Assembly: GCF_003428645.1 (NCBI RefSeq)
Contig: NZ_QVQH01000021.1
Coordinates: 17,476-81,475, forward strand
Reading direction: 5' to 3'
Source: Geodermatophilus marinus
Lineage (GTDB): Bacteria; Actinomycetota; Actinomycetes; Mycobacteriales; Geodermatophilaceae
Length of the DNA: 64,000 bases
In this document: positions 28,295-36,295 of the stretch, one piece after another
Position numbering within the stretch: the stretch's first letter is position 1
Layout of the letters: each line of letters starts with the position of its first letter
Program-made: the position numbers and the translations under genes
The notes under the pieces: generated by a model
What the model saw: the letters and a program-made list of their open reading frames with translations, nothing else
The model's database searches: none
What the model was told of the DNA's origin: nothing

Positions 28295-29113
28295 TCAGAC
28301 CGGTGCGGTCGCCCGGATCTCGGTGCGGGCGGCGACGAAGCCGGCGACGACCTCGTGGACGCGGTCGCGGTCGTGCTCGTTGAGCACGTCGTGCAGGTCC
28401 CCGGGGAAGGTCACGACGCGCGCCTGCGGGAGCTGCGCGGCGCTCGCCCGGGAATCGGCGACGGGGACGACCGGGTCGTCCTCGCCGTGCACGAACAGGA
28501 CCGGCAGGTCCGGCAGTCCCTGCGCCAGACCCGCGGCGGCCTCCGGCCACGCGCGGACCAGCGCCCGCAGCATCTCCGGCCGGAAGCCCCCGTGCCAGGT
28601 CAGCGGGTCGTGCAGCAGCGCGTGCACGTACCCGGGGTGGGTGCTGAAGACCTCGCTGGGGTCGACGTCGGCGACCTCCTCCTCCGGGCCGTCGGCGAGC
28701 ACGGCCTCGACCCACTCCTGCCGGCGCAGGGGTGCCCCGGAGAGCACCAGCCCGTCGGCGGTGCCCGGGGAGCGCAGCGCGAGCAGGTAGGCGGCCAGGC
28801 CCCCGGCGGAGTGCCCGACGAGCACGACCGGCCGGCCGGGGTGCCGGTCACGGGCGAGGTCGGTCAGCTGCCGGGCGTCGTCGACCCAACCGTCCCAGTC
28901 GAGGACGGCGCGCTCGCCGTCGCTGCGGCCGTGTCCCATGGCGTCCAGGGCGTGCACCGCGGCGCCGTCGGCGACGAGCCGGCGCACCAGGGGGCCGTAG
29001 AGACCGAGGTGCTCGCCGTAGCCGTGCAGCAGGACGACCACGCGCTCGGCCGCGCCGTCGGGGAGCCAGGCCTCGTGGTGGACGCGGCCGTGGGATCCGG
29101 TGAAGAAGGGCAT
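28295..29113 (-). CDS. Alpha/beta hydrolase, lysophospholipase/monoacylglycerol lipase type
   Basis: Serine hydrolase of 272 residues. VVVLLHGYGEHLGLYGPLVRRL gives the oxyanion HG motif, DAMGHGRSDGERA is the monoglyceride-lipase signature, VLVGHSAGGLAAYLLAL holds the nucleophile Ser (GHSAGG), LPVLFVHGEDDPVVP the Asp, and FPGDLHDVLNE the His. No signal peptide; probably cytoplasmic or membrane-peripheral lipid hydrolysis. The ATG at 29113 begins MPFFTGSHGRVHHEAW. It is divergent from the SARP regulator gene, with 160 bases between, a plausible regulated promoter region. Confidence 0.9.
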   Translation of the reverse strand: MPFFTGSHGRVHHEAWLPDGAAERVVVLLHGYGEHLGLYGPLVRRLVADGAAVHALDAMGHGRSDGERAVLDWDGWVDDARQLTDLARDRHPGRPVVLVGHSAGGLAAYLLALRSPGTADGLVLSGAPLRRQEWVEAVLADGPEEEVADVDPSEVFSTHPGYVHALLHDPLTWHGGFRPEMLRALVRAWPEAAAGLAQGLPDLPVLFVHGEDDPVVPVADSRASAAQLPQARVVTFPGDLHDVLNEHDRDRVHEVVAGFVAARTEIRATAPV

Positions 29114-29273
29114 CGTCGTGCCTCCCGGGGAGTGGGCCGGCGGGTCGCCCGGCCCGGTGCCCCGAGCCTCGGGGGCACGGCTGTCGTCCCCCTGTCGTCG
29201 CGGTGCCGCGGACGGCCCCCCGGGCGGGGCGGCCGTGCCAGACTCCACCGGACCGACGTCGAGGTGGACGGCC

Positions 29274-32159
29274 ATGCTGGTCCGCGTGCTCGGTCCGCTG
29301 GAGGTCGAGGTCGGGGCCGAGCGGATCACGATCCCGGGGGAGCGGTCCCGCGCGCTCCTCGTCGCCCTGGTGCTCGCGCCGGGTACCGCCGTCCCGACCT
29401 CCCGGCTGGTCGACGCGCTGTGGCCCGGCGCCCCGCCGGAGGACCCGGCCAACGCGCTGCACCAGGCGGTGCGGCGGCTGCGGACCGCGCTGGGCCCGCT
29501 CGGTGGCCTGGTGCGCAACCGGGCGCCGGGCTACGAGCTCGCGGTCGACCCGGCGGCCGTCGACGCCGAGCGCTTCGAGGCCGCGTGCCGCGAGGCGCGC
29601 CGGGTCGGCACGGCCGACCCGGCCGCCGCCGTCCGCCTGCTCGAGGAGGCCCTGGCCCTCTGGCGCGGGCCGGCCTACGGGGAGTTCGCCGACGGGCTCG
29701 CCCGTGCCGCCGCCGTCCGGCTGGAGGAGCTGCGGACGACGGCCTGTGAGGAGCGCGCGGACCGGCTGCTGGCCGCCGGGGCGGTGGCCGACGCGGTCGC
29801 CGCGGCCCGGGACCTGGTCGAGCGCGAGCCGCTGCGCTCGCGTCCGGTCGAGGTGCTTGTGCAGGCGCTGGCCGCCGACGGGCGGCCCGCCGAGGCGGTC
29901 GAGGCCTACCACCGGCACCGCCGGCTGGTGGCCGACGAGCTGGGCATGGACCCGTCGCCCGAGCTCGGCGAGCTCGCGACGCGCGTGCTCCGCGGCGGCA
30001 CCCGGCGGCCGGTGCCGCGCGACCCCGGGCCGTCCCGGGCGCTGCCGTGGCGGCCCGACGCGCTGCTCGGGCGGGAGGAGGACCTCGCCCTCGTGCGCGC
30101 CTGCCTGCGGACCCAGCAGCTGGTCACCGTGGTCGGCCCGGGCGGGGTCGGCAAGACCCGCCTGGTGCTCGAGGTCGCGCACGAGCTGGCGGCCGGGGGG
30201 ACGCGGGTGTGGTGGGTGGACCTGTCCACCGCGGACGCCGACCGCCTGGCCGACGTGGTCGCCGGTGCCCTGGGGACCGAGACGCCGCGCGGTCCGGACG
30301 CCGTCGGTGCGCTCGCCGCCACGCTGGGCGGGTTCCGCGGCGTCCTGTGCCTGGACAACGCCGAGACGGTCCTCGCGCCGCTGGCCCCCCTCGTGGAGCG
30401 CCTGCTCGCGACCGCGCCGGGCCTGACCCTGCTGGCGACCAGCCGGGAGCGGCTCGAGGTGGCCCGCGAGCACGTCCACCTGCTGGCCCCGCTGCCCCTG
30501 CCCTCCGGCGCCGACCGCGGCAACCCCGCCGTCCGGTTGTTCCTCGACCGCGCGCCCGGGCTGGAGGCCGGGCGGCTCCCGGACGACGACGTCGAGGTCG
30601 TCGCCCTGATCTGCCGCCGCCTCGACGGCCTCCCGCTGGCCATCGAGATCGGCGCCGCCCGCGCGCCCGCGCTGGGCCTGCACGGGTTCGCCGAGCGGCT
30701 GGACCGCGGGCTCGGGCTGCTCACCGGCGGCCGCCGGACGGCCGCGGAACGGCACCGCTCGGTGCGGGCGGTCGTGGACTGGTCCTTCGGGCTGCTCACC
30801 GACGAGGAGGCCCGGCTCCTCCTCCGGCTCGGCGTCTTCCCGGCGTCCTTCCCGCTGGACCGGGCCGAGGCCGTCTGCGGGGGCGACGGGGTGCCCGCGG
30901 AGGAGGTGGCCGGCCTGCTCGGCCGGCTGGTGGACAAGTCGCTGGTCCAGGCCGGCCGGGGCCGGTTCTGGCTGCTGGAGACCCTGCGCGCCTACGCGCG
31001 CGAGCGGTGCGACCCCGCGGAACGGGAGCTCCTCGCCCGGCGGCACGCGGAGGACGTCGCCGCCCGGCTGGCCGCGCTGGGCCCGCGGCTGGCCGGTCCC
31101 GACGAGGCGGAGGTCGCCGCCGCCGTCGCCGCGCTCGAACCGGACCTGCACGTCGCGTGGGCGCACGCCGTCCGGCACGACCGGGGGCTCGCGGTGCGGA
31201 TGGCCGCCGACGTCATGGACTACGCCTACGTCCGCCAGCGGCTCGACCTGCTCGAGTGGGGGGCGACCGTGGCCGGGTGGGACGTCGAGCACCCCCGGCT
31301 GCCCGACGCCCTCGCGGCCGCCGCGGCCGCGGCCTGGGCGGTCGGCCGGATCGACGAGGCCGGCGAGCTCGCCCGCCGCGGCGTGGCGGCGGCCGGCGGT
31401 CCCGACACGCCGGCGGCGGGGCGGGCGGTCAACCAGTGCGCCTGCGTGGCGATGTTCCGCACGCGCGGCGAGGAGGCGGCCGGGCTGTTCCGCCTCCGGG
31501 CCCGGCTGCACCGGTCCGTCGGGGAGGACGTGATGGGCCTGCTCGGCGACCTCTCCGTCCACCAGGCGCTGACCTACGCCGGGCGGGCCGCCGAGGCGGT
31601 CGAGGCCCTCGGGCCCCTGCTGCAGGAGGCGCGGGAGCTCGGCAACCCCGGCGCCCTGTCCTGGGGGCACTACGTGCTGGGTGAGGCCCTGGCCGGGCTC
31701 GACCCGACCCGGGCGCTGGCCGCGTACGCCGCGTGCATCGAGCACGGGACGCCGGTGGACAACCGGCTCTACGTGGTGCTCGCGCGGAGCTCGGCGGTCG
31801 CCCTGGTGGCCGTGCACCAGTCGCCGCGCGAGGCGGTCGCCGAGTTCGAGCGGGTGCTGGGGGAGTGGGAGGAGATCGGCAGCGAGCTGTCCCAGTGGTG
31901 GGTGCTGCAGAACCTGGCGATCTGCCTGACCCGGGCCGGCGCCTGGGCCGACGCCGCGCTGCTGGCCGGGGCGGTCTCGGCCAACACCGACCGGTTCCCG
32001 GCCTTCGTGCGGGGGGACGACGGGCCCGCCCGGGCGGTCGACGAGCTGGCGCGCCACCTCCCGGCGGCCGAGCTGGCGGCGCTGCTGGACGAGGGGAGCC
32101 GGCTGCCGATCGCGGCCGCCGCGGCGCACGCCCGCGCCGCCATCCGGCGGGCCGCCTGA
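29274..32159 (+). CDS. SARP/AfsR-type regulator (winged helix - BTAD - NB-ARC)
   Basis: Large ATP-binding transcriptional regulator of 961 residues. The N-terminal OmpR-like DNA-binding domain (VRVLGPLEVEVGAERI to about 95) is followed by a bacterial transcriptional activation domain with WRGPAYGEFADGLARAAAVRLEELR and the HRRLVADELGMDPSPEL end. A NB-ARC/AAA NTPase domain starts at about 265 with the P-loop VVGPGGVGKTRLVL and a Walker B-like GVLCLDNAE, then LLATSRERL. The last 350 residues are TPR-like helices. Such regulators often govern secondary metabolism. The ATG at 29274 is the first that gives a proper start. The divergent hydrolase is the likeliest direct target; the pteridine-like operon begins 5 kb downstream, but a link is only a guess. 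Confidence 0.9.
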   Translation: MLVRVLGPLEVEVGAERITIPGERSRALLVALVLAPGTAVPTSRLVDALWPGAPPEDPANALHQAVRRLRTALGPLGGLVRNRAPGYELAVDPAAVDAERFEAACREARRVGTADPAAAVRLLEEALALWRGPAYGEFADGLARAAAVRLEELRTTACEERADRLLAAGAVADAVAAARDLVEREPLRSRPVEVLVQALAADGRPAEAVEAYHRHRRLVADELGMDPSPELGELATRVLRGGTRRPVPRDPGPSRALPWRPDALLGREEDLALVRACLRTQQLVTVVGPGGVGKTRLVLEVAHELAAGGTRVWWVDLSTADADRLADVVAGALGTETPRGPDAVGALAATLGGFRGVLCLDNAETVLAPLAPLVERLLATAPGLTLLATSRERLEVAREHVHLLAPLPLPSGADRGNPAVRLFLDRAPGLEAGRLPDDDVEVVALICRRLDGLPLAIEIGAARAPALGLHGFAERLDRGLGLLTGGRRTAAERHRSVRAVVDWSFGLLTDEEARLLLRLGVFPASFPLDRAEAVCGGDGVPAEEVAGLLGRLVDKSLVQAGRGRFWLLETLRAYARERCDPAERELLARRHAEDVAARLAALGPRLAGPDEAEVAAAVAALEPDLHVAWAHAVRHDRGLAVRMAADVMDYAYVRQRLDLLEWGATVAGWDVEHPRLPDALAAAAAAAWAVGRIDEAGELARRGVAAAGGPDTPAAGRAVNQCACVAMFRTRGEEAAGLFRLRARLHRSVGEDVMGLLGDLSVHQALTYAGRAAEAVEALGPLLQEARELGNPGALSWGHYVLGEALAGLDPTRALAAYAACIEHGTPVDNRLYVVLARSSAVALVAVHQSPREAVAEFERVLGEWEEIGSELSQWWVLQNLAICLTRAGAWADAALLAGAVSANTDRFPAFVRGDDGPARAVDELARHLPAAELAALLDEGSRLPIAAAAAHARAAIRRAA

Positions 32160-32272
32160 CGCCGGACCGGCCACGGCACCCGCCGGCTCCTGGCAAGCCT
32201 GCACCCTTGACGGCGTTCCGCGGGAACGCCGAGTCTCCCGCTCCCGGCCCCGGGTCGCGGGAGGATGCCGTG

Positions 32273-32770
32273 GTGCCGAAGCGCGAACCGATCGACCGTG
32301 CGGCGCTGCGCCGTCACGCCCAGGTCGCCGTCCTCTCCGGCCTGGTCCGGGGGGACGACGTCGACGACCTCATGGCGGCGGTCGCGCCCAGCCACGTGCC
32401 CGGCCGGTTCAGCCCGGACGTCGCCCTGCTGGAGCTTGCCGCCACCGCGCTCGACCTCGCCTGCCCGGCCGGCGCCGAACCGCTCGGGTACGAGGGCCTG
32501 CGCGAGCGCCTCCTGCCGGAGGTGCCGTTCCGCGGCCGGGTCGAGCACCGCAACAGCCAATACGCCCTGTACGCCGTCGCCTGCATGCGCGGCGGCCTGC
32601 AGCCCGACCTGCTCGCCGACGCCGGCTGGTGGCAGGCGCCGCTGTGGCAGTACGCGGTCTTCGCCGTCGTCATCTACAGCCGGGCCGCGGCCGAGCGGCT
32701 GGCCGTGCCGGTGGCCGAGATCGCCCGGCGGACCGCCGCGCGGCATGCGGTCGAGCTGGAGGGGGTCTGA
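32273..32770 (+). CDS. Hypothetical protein
   Basis: About 165 residues with good codon bias and a gggagga site upstream of two adjacent GTGs (32270, 32273). The protein is all-helical by eye: LRRHAQVAVLSGLVRGDDVDDLM, VALLELAATALDL, LQPDLLADAGWWQAPLWQYAVFAVVIYSRAAAERL. No signal peptide or clear membrane helix. I do not recognise the family. It stands alone between the SARP regulator and the Ltp-repeat protein. Confidence 0.65.
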   Translation: MPKREPIDRAALRRHAQVAVLSGLVRGDDVDDLMAAVAPSHVPGRFSPDVALLELAATALDLACPAGAEPLGYEGLRERLLPEVPFRGRVEHRNSQYALYAVACMRGGLQPDLLADAGWWQAPLWQYAVFAVVIYSRAAAERLAVPVAEIARRTAARHAVELEGV

Positions 32771-32984
32771 CCTGCACCGGGCGTTGTCGGCCGGCCAGGA
32801 GACGTGAGCTCGGGCTGGATCGGACGCCGGTCACCGCGGTGTCGCCGCCGGCCGGGAAAGCCGTCGGTACCCGCAGTTGCGCCGTCCCGATGGCAGACCC
32901 GGCGCTCGGCCGCGAGCCGCCTGGAGTCGAGATGGAGTTCCGATACCGTCCCGGCACCTACTGGAGCACGTCGCGGGGGACAGC

Positions 32985-33689
32985 ATGACCATGCCCGTAC
33001 CACCACCAGCGCAGCCCGGCACGCAGCCCCCGGCGCAGCCGCGGACATGGCTCCGGTGGGCCATCCCGGTCGCCGCCCTGGTGGTGGGCATCGTGATCGG
33101 CGGCGCAGCAGGTGGTGGGGACCCGGCCAGCGACGGTGCGGGGATCGTCGCCGCTCGGTCCGAGGTGCGGGAGCTCGAGGAGCAGCTGGCGGCTGCCGAG
33201 GAGCGCGCGGATGCCGCGGAGGACCGAGCGGCTGCGGCGGACGCCGAGGCGCAGGTCGCATCGGCACCGGGCGTCACGCCGCCGCCCGCCCCGTCGTCCA
33301 CGCCGGCCCCCTCGCCCGAGCCGACGCCAGCCCCCGCTCCGGCGCCCGCCCCCGCTCCGGCCCCGGCACCACCACCCGCTCCGGCCCCGGCGGCCGACCT
33401 GACGGCAGGTCAGAGGAACGCACTCGATAAGGCCCGGGAGTACCTGTCGTTCACCGCTTTCTCCCGCTCCGGCTTGATCGGGCAGCTGGAGTTCGAGGGC
33501 TTCTCGACCGCCGACGCCACCTGGGCCGTCGACCACGCGGCCGTGGACTGGAACGCGCAGGCAGCCGAGAAGGCCGAGGAGTACCTGTCGTTCACGTCCT
33601 TCTCCCGCTCCGGGCTCGTCGACCAGCTGGTCTTCGAGGGCTTCACCCGCGAGCAGGCCGAGCACGGGGTCACTGCAGCCGGGTTCTGA
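32985..33689 (+). CDS. Membrane-anchored protein with two Ltp repeats
   Basis: 234 residues. A short Pro/Gln N-terminus precedes one transmembrane helix (WAIPVAALVVGIVIGGAAG), then a heptad-like coiled coil (RSEVRELEEQLAAAEERADAAEDRAAAA), a Pro/Ala-rich spacer, and two repeats of about 45 residues: AREYLSFTAFSRSGLIGQLE..EGFSTADATWAVD and EEYLSFTSFSRSGLVDQLV..EGFTREQAEHGV. These match the Ltp (PF07553) helix-turn-helix repeat, known from the superinfection-exclusion lipoprotein of phage TP-J34. Here the anchor is a TM helix rather than a lipidated Cys. The cellular role in actinobacteria is unknown. The ATG at 32985 is clear, though no strong ribosome site precedes it. Confidence 0.8.
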   Translation: MTMPVPPPAQPGTQPPAQPRTWLRWAIPVAALVVGIVIGGAAGGGDPASDGAGIVAARSEVRELEEQLAAAEERADAAEDRAAAADAEAQVASAPGVTPPPAPSSTPAPSPEPTPAPAPAPAPAPAPAPPPAPAPAADLTAGQRNALDKAREYLSFTAFSRSGLIGQLEFEGFSTADATWAVDHAAVDWNAQAAEKAEEYLSFTSFSRSGLVDQLVFEGFTREQAEHGVTAAGF

Positions 33690-33867
33690 TCGGTGCCTGG
33701 CCGTTCGACCTGCACCGGCTCCTCCCCGGCGGTCGGGCCCCGAGCGGCGTGCCGCAGGACCCTTGCGGGGAGCGGCCGACGTGCCCGAGGGTCGTGGCCG
33801 GCGTGCCCGGCTGATCGGTCGCGCCGGACGTCCGAGGGCTGCGTCGTGCGATCAGGTGGTGTGCGGG

Positions 33868-34290
33868 ATGAACGGGAAGAGCTGCGCGTGCGACACGTCC
33901 GCCGACGTCCGCGTTCTCCTCGTCGACGACCACCCGCTGGCGCGCAGGACGCTGACGGACGTGCTGTCCGAGGAGGACGGCCTCACCGTCGTCGGTGAGT
34001 GCGAGGACGGCTCGCAGGTGGTGGAGGCCGCCGCGCGCCTGCGACCCGACGTCGTGTTCATGGACCTCTCGATGCCGGTGATGGACGGGCTGGCGGCGAC
34101 GCGGGCGCTGCGCGCGGCCCGGCCCGAGACCCGGGTCATCGTGCTGACCGCGGAGGGCGGTGAGGCGCGGGCCGAGGCCGTCGTCGCCGGAGCGCACGCG
34201 CTGGTCCCGAAGGGCACCCGCCTCGGTCCGCTGCTGCGCTGCCTGCGCACGGTGGCCGAGGGGGGTTCGGACTGCCCCTACTGCCTGTGA
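33868..34290 (+). CDS. Receiver-only response regulator with terminal Cys pairs
   Basis: A stand-alone receiver domain of 140 residues with no output domain. All receiver landmarks are present: VLLVDDHPLA, phospho-acceptor Asp in VVFMDLSMPVMDG, Thr in VIVLTAEG, Lys in ALVPKGT. Unusually the N-terminus reads NGKSCACDTS and the C-terminus ends DCPYCL, giving a CXC and a CXXC outside the conserved fold, which could bind metal or form disulfides. I chose the ATG at 33868; an upstream GTG adds an Arg-rich segment. No histidine kinase is adjacent. The methyltransferase gene starts 70 bases later. Confidence 0.8.
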   Translation: MNGKSCACDTSADVRVLLVDDHPLARRTLTDVLSEEDGLTVVGECEDGSQVVEAAARLRPDVVFMDLSMPVMDGLAATRALRAARPETRVIVLTAEGGEARAEAVVAGAHALVPKGTRLGPLLRCLRTVAEGGSDCPYCL

Positions 34291-34360
34291 CCGGAGACGG
34301 CCGGGCCGATCGGCGGTCGACGGCCGGGCGGCGCGGAGCGGTCCGTGGTCTGATGCGCTC

Positions 34361-35125
34361 GTGGTCGGGCAGGACGAGCGGGCGCCGTTCGCGGGGGCGC
34401 TGGAACGGGCGCGGTCGGCCGCCTACCCCGCCGGGCAGTACGTGGGGCAGGAGAGCTTCGTGCTCGCCGACGAGGTCCGCCGCCTGGCGGGCTCCGCCGG
34501 GATCGGCCCCGGCACCGCGGTGCTCGACCTGTGCTGCGGGGTCGCCGGGCCCGGCCGGCTGATCGCGGCGGAGACCGGCTGCGGCTACCTCGGCGTGGAC
34601 CGCTCGGCCGCAGCGCTCCGCATCGCCCGCCGGCTGGCCGGCGACCTGCCCTGCCGCTTCGTGCAGGGGGACGTGCCACCGCTGCCCGACGGCCGGTTCG
34701 ACGTCGTGCTTTTGCTGGAGACCCTGCTCGCCTTCCCCGACAAGGCGGCGCTGCTGCACGCGGTGGCCGGCGCGCTGGCGCCCGGTGGCCGCTTCGCCTG
34801 CACCGTCGAGGAGGGGCGCCCGCTCGACGCCGTGGAGCGGCGGCGGATGGCCGACGCCGACACCGTCTGGCCCGTCGAGCTGCCCCGGCTCGCGGCCCTG
34901 CTCGACGCGGCCGGGCTGGCGGTGACCTGGCAGGAGGAGTGCACGGCCGCCCACCACGGGACGGCGGCGGCGCTGCTGGGCGCCTACCGCGCCGAGGAGG
35001 CCGGCATCGCCGCCCGGGTCGGGCCGCGGGCCGCGGCCGAGCTGGTCGCCGCGCACGAGCTGTGGGTGACCTGGCTCGGGACCGGCCGGGTGCGCAAGTT
35101 CGCCCTGGTGGCCGAGAAGCGGTGA
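34361..35125 (+). CDS. SAM-dependent methyltransferase (first gene of the pteridine-like locus)
   Basis: Class I methyltransferase of 254 residues. The SAM-binding motif I is VLDLCCGVAGPGRLIA, motif II CGYLGVDRSAAAL, then FVQGDVPPLPDGRFDVVLLLETLLAF, and a motif III-like LAPGGRFACTVEEGRP. VEERRRMADADTVWPVEL-type content suggests a small-molecule rather than nucleic-acid substrate. GTG start at 34361. Its stop overlaps the start of the next methyltransferase (GTGA at 35122-35125), so the pair is translationally coupled. The pairing with pteridine-like genes downstream implies one methylated metabolite (inference). Confidence 0.85.
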   Translation: MVGQDERAPFAGALERARSAAYPAGQYVGQESFVLADEVRRLAGSAGIGPGTAVLDLCCGVAGPGRLIAAETGCGYLGVDRSAAALRIARRLAGDLPCRFVQGDVPPLPDGRFDVVLLLETLLAFPDKAALLHAVAGALAPGGRFACTVEEGRPLDAVERRRMADADTVWPVELPRLAALLDAAGLAVTWQEECTAAHHGTAAALLGAYRAEEAGIAARVGPRAAAELVAAHELWVTWLGTGRVRKFALVAEKR

Positions 35126-36015
35126 CCTACCCCTACACGCGCTACCTCGCCGCCAAGCGCACCGTGGACGACCGCGCCCTCAACCGCCGGGTGCTCGACG
35201 ACCTCCGCGAGCTGGTGCCCGCGCACCGGCCGCGGGTGCTCGAGGTCGGCGCGGGGCTCGGCACCATGGTCGCCCGCCTGGTGGAGTGGCGGGTCCTCGA
35301 CGCCGGGGAGTACACCCTCCTGGACGTCGACCGGCAGCTGCTGCAGGACTCCCGCGCCTGGCTCACCGCGTGGGCGGGGGGCCGCGGTCTGCCGGTCGAC
35401 CCGCAGCCGGACGGGCTGCTCCTCGGCGACCTGCGGGTGCGGCTGGTCGAGGCCGAGCTCGGGGCCCACCTCGACGCCGGTCGCGGCGACCCGGTGGACG
35501 TCCTGGTCGCCCACGCGGTGCTGGACGTGGTGGACGTCCCCGCCGTCCTGCCCGGGTTGCTGCGGCTGCTGGCCCCGGGCGGCGCCTACTGGTTCACCGT
35601 CACCTTCGACGGCGACACCATCTTCGCGCCGGACCACCCGGCCGACGACGACATGCTGGGGGCCTACCACGCGAGCATGGACGACCGCGTCCGGTACGGC
35701 CGGCCCGCCGGGGAGAGCCGGGCCGGGCGGCACCTGTTCCACCGGCTGCGCGACGCGGGGGCCCCGGTGCTGTCCTCGGGCTCGTCGGACTGGGTGGTGC
35801 ACGCCGGCCCGGACGGGCGCTACCCGGGTGACGAGGCGTGGTTCCTGGACTTCGTCCTCGGCACGGTCGGGACCGCCCTGGCCGGCCGCGTGCCGCCGGC
35901 CACCCTCGCCGACTGGCTGGCCGCCCGCCGCCGCCAGCTGGCCGACGGCGACCTGGTCTACATCGCCCACCAGCTCGACGTCCTCGGCCGGGCGCCCGGC
36001 GCAGCCCCGGTCTGA
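35122..36015 (+). CDS. Class I SAM-dependent methyltransferase
   Basis: A second methyltransferase, 297 residues, unlike the first in sequence. The N-terminus TYPYTRYLAAKRTVDDRALN precedes motif I RVLEVGAGLGTMVARLVEW, followed by YTLLDVDRQLLQDSRAWL and, after an unusual insert (QPDGLLLGDLRVRLVEAEL), VDVLVAHAVLDVVDVPAVLPGLLRLLAPGG. The C-terminal part carries AWFLDFVLGTVGTAL and a conserved-looking DWLAARRRQLADGDLVYIAHQLDVLG. Coupled by a 4-base overlap to the upstream methyltransferase. Target unknown. A 280-bp gap with direct repeats separates it from the next gene, so that gene may have its own promoter. Confidence 0.85.
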   Translation: MTYPYTRYLAAKRTVDDRALNRRVLDDLRELVPAHRPRVLEVGAGLGTMVARLVEWRVLDAGEYTLLDVDRQLLQDSRAWLTAWAGGRGLPVDPQPDGLLLGDLRVRLVEAELGAHLDAGRGDPVDVLVAHAVLDVVDVPAVLPGLLRLLAPGGAYWFTVTFDGDTIFAPDHPADDDMLGAYHASMDDRVRYGRPAGESRAGRHLFHRLRDAGAPVLSSGSSDWVVHAGPDGRYPGDEAWFLDFVLGTVGTALAGRVPPATLADWLAARRRQLADGDLVYIAHQLDVLGRAPGAAPV

Positions 36016-36203
36016 CCCCGCCCGACTCGGGAGAGCAGCGCGGACACCGCCTGCAGCCGGACGCGGACGCTGCGGAGCCGACGCGTCGACCAGGGGTGGC
36101 CCGACCAGGCCCCGGGACGGGCGCTGGATCGGTCGGGCGCGATTCACTCAGCCTGGTGTTCACTGCACGTCAGATCTCAAGACACCTGCGATTCACTGCA
36201 TCC

Positions 36204-36270
36204 GAGGTCCGAGGCACCCGAGAAGACCTGGGTACCTGGGAAGACCGAAGCACCTGAGGTCCGAGGCACC
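36204..36270. promoter_or_regulatory. Direct-repeat leader upstream of the membrane fusion gene
   Basis: The 15-mer gaggtccgaggcacc occurs at 36204-36218 and again exactly at 36256-36270, with a variant ccgaagcacc at 36245-36254 between. Just upstream gattcact occurs at 36141 and 36190. The stretch is less GC-rich than its surroundings and lies in the only sizeable gap inside the nine-gene run. Repeated spacing of this kind suits operator sites for a regulator; this is inference. Confidence 0.4.
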
Positions 36271-36295
36271 TGACCGGTGCGGCGAGGGGGGCGCG

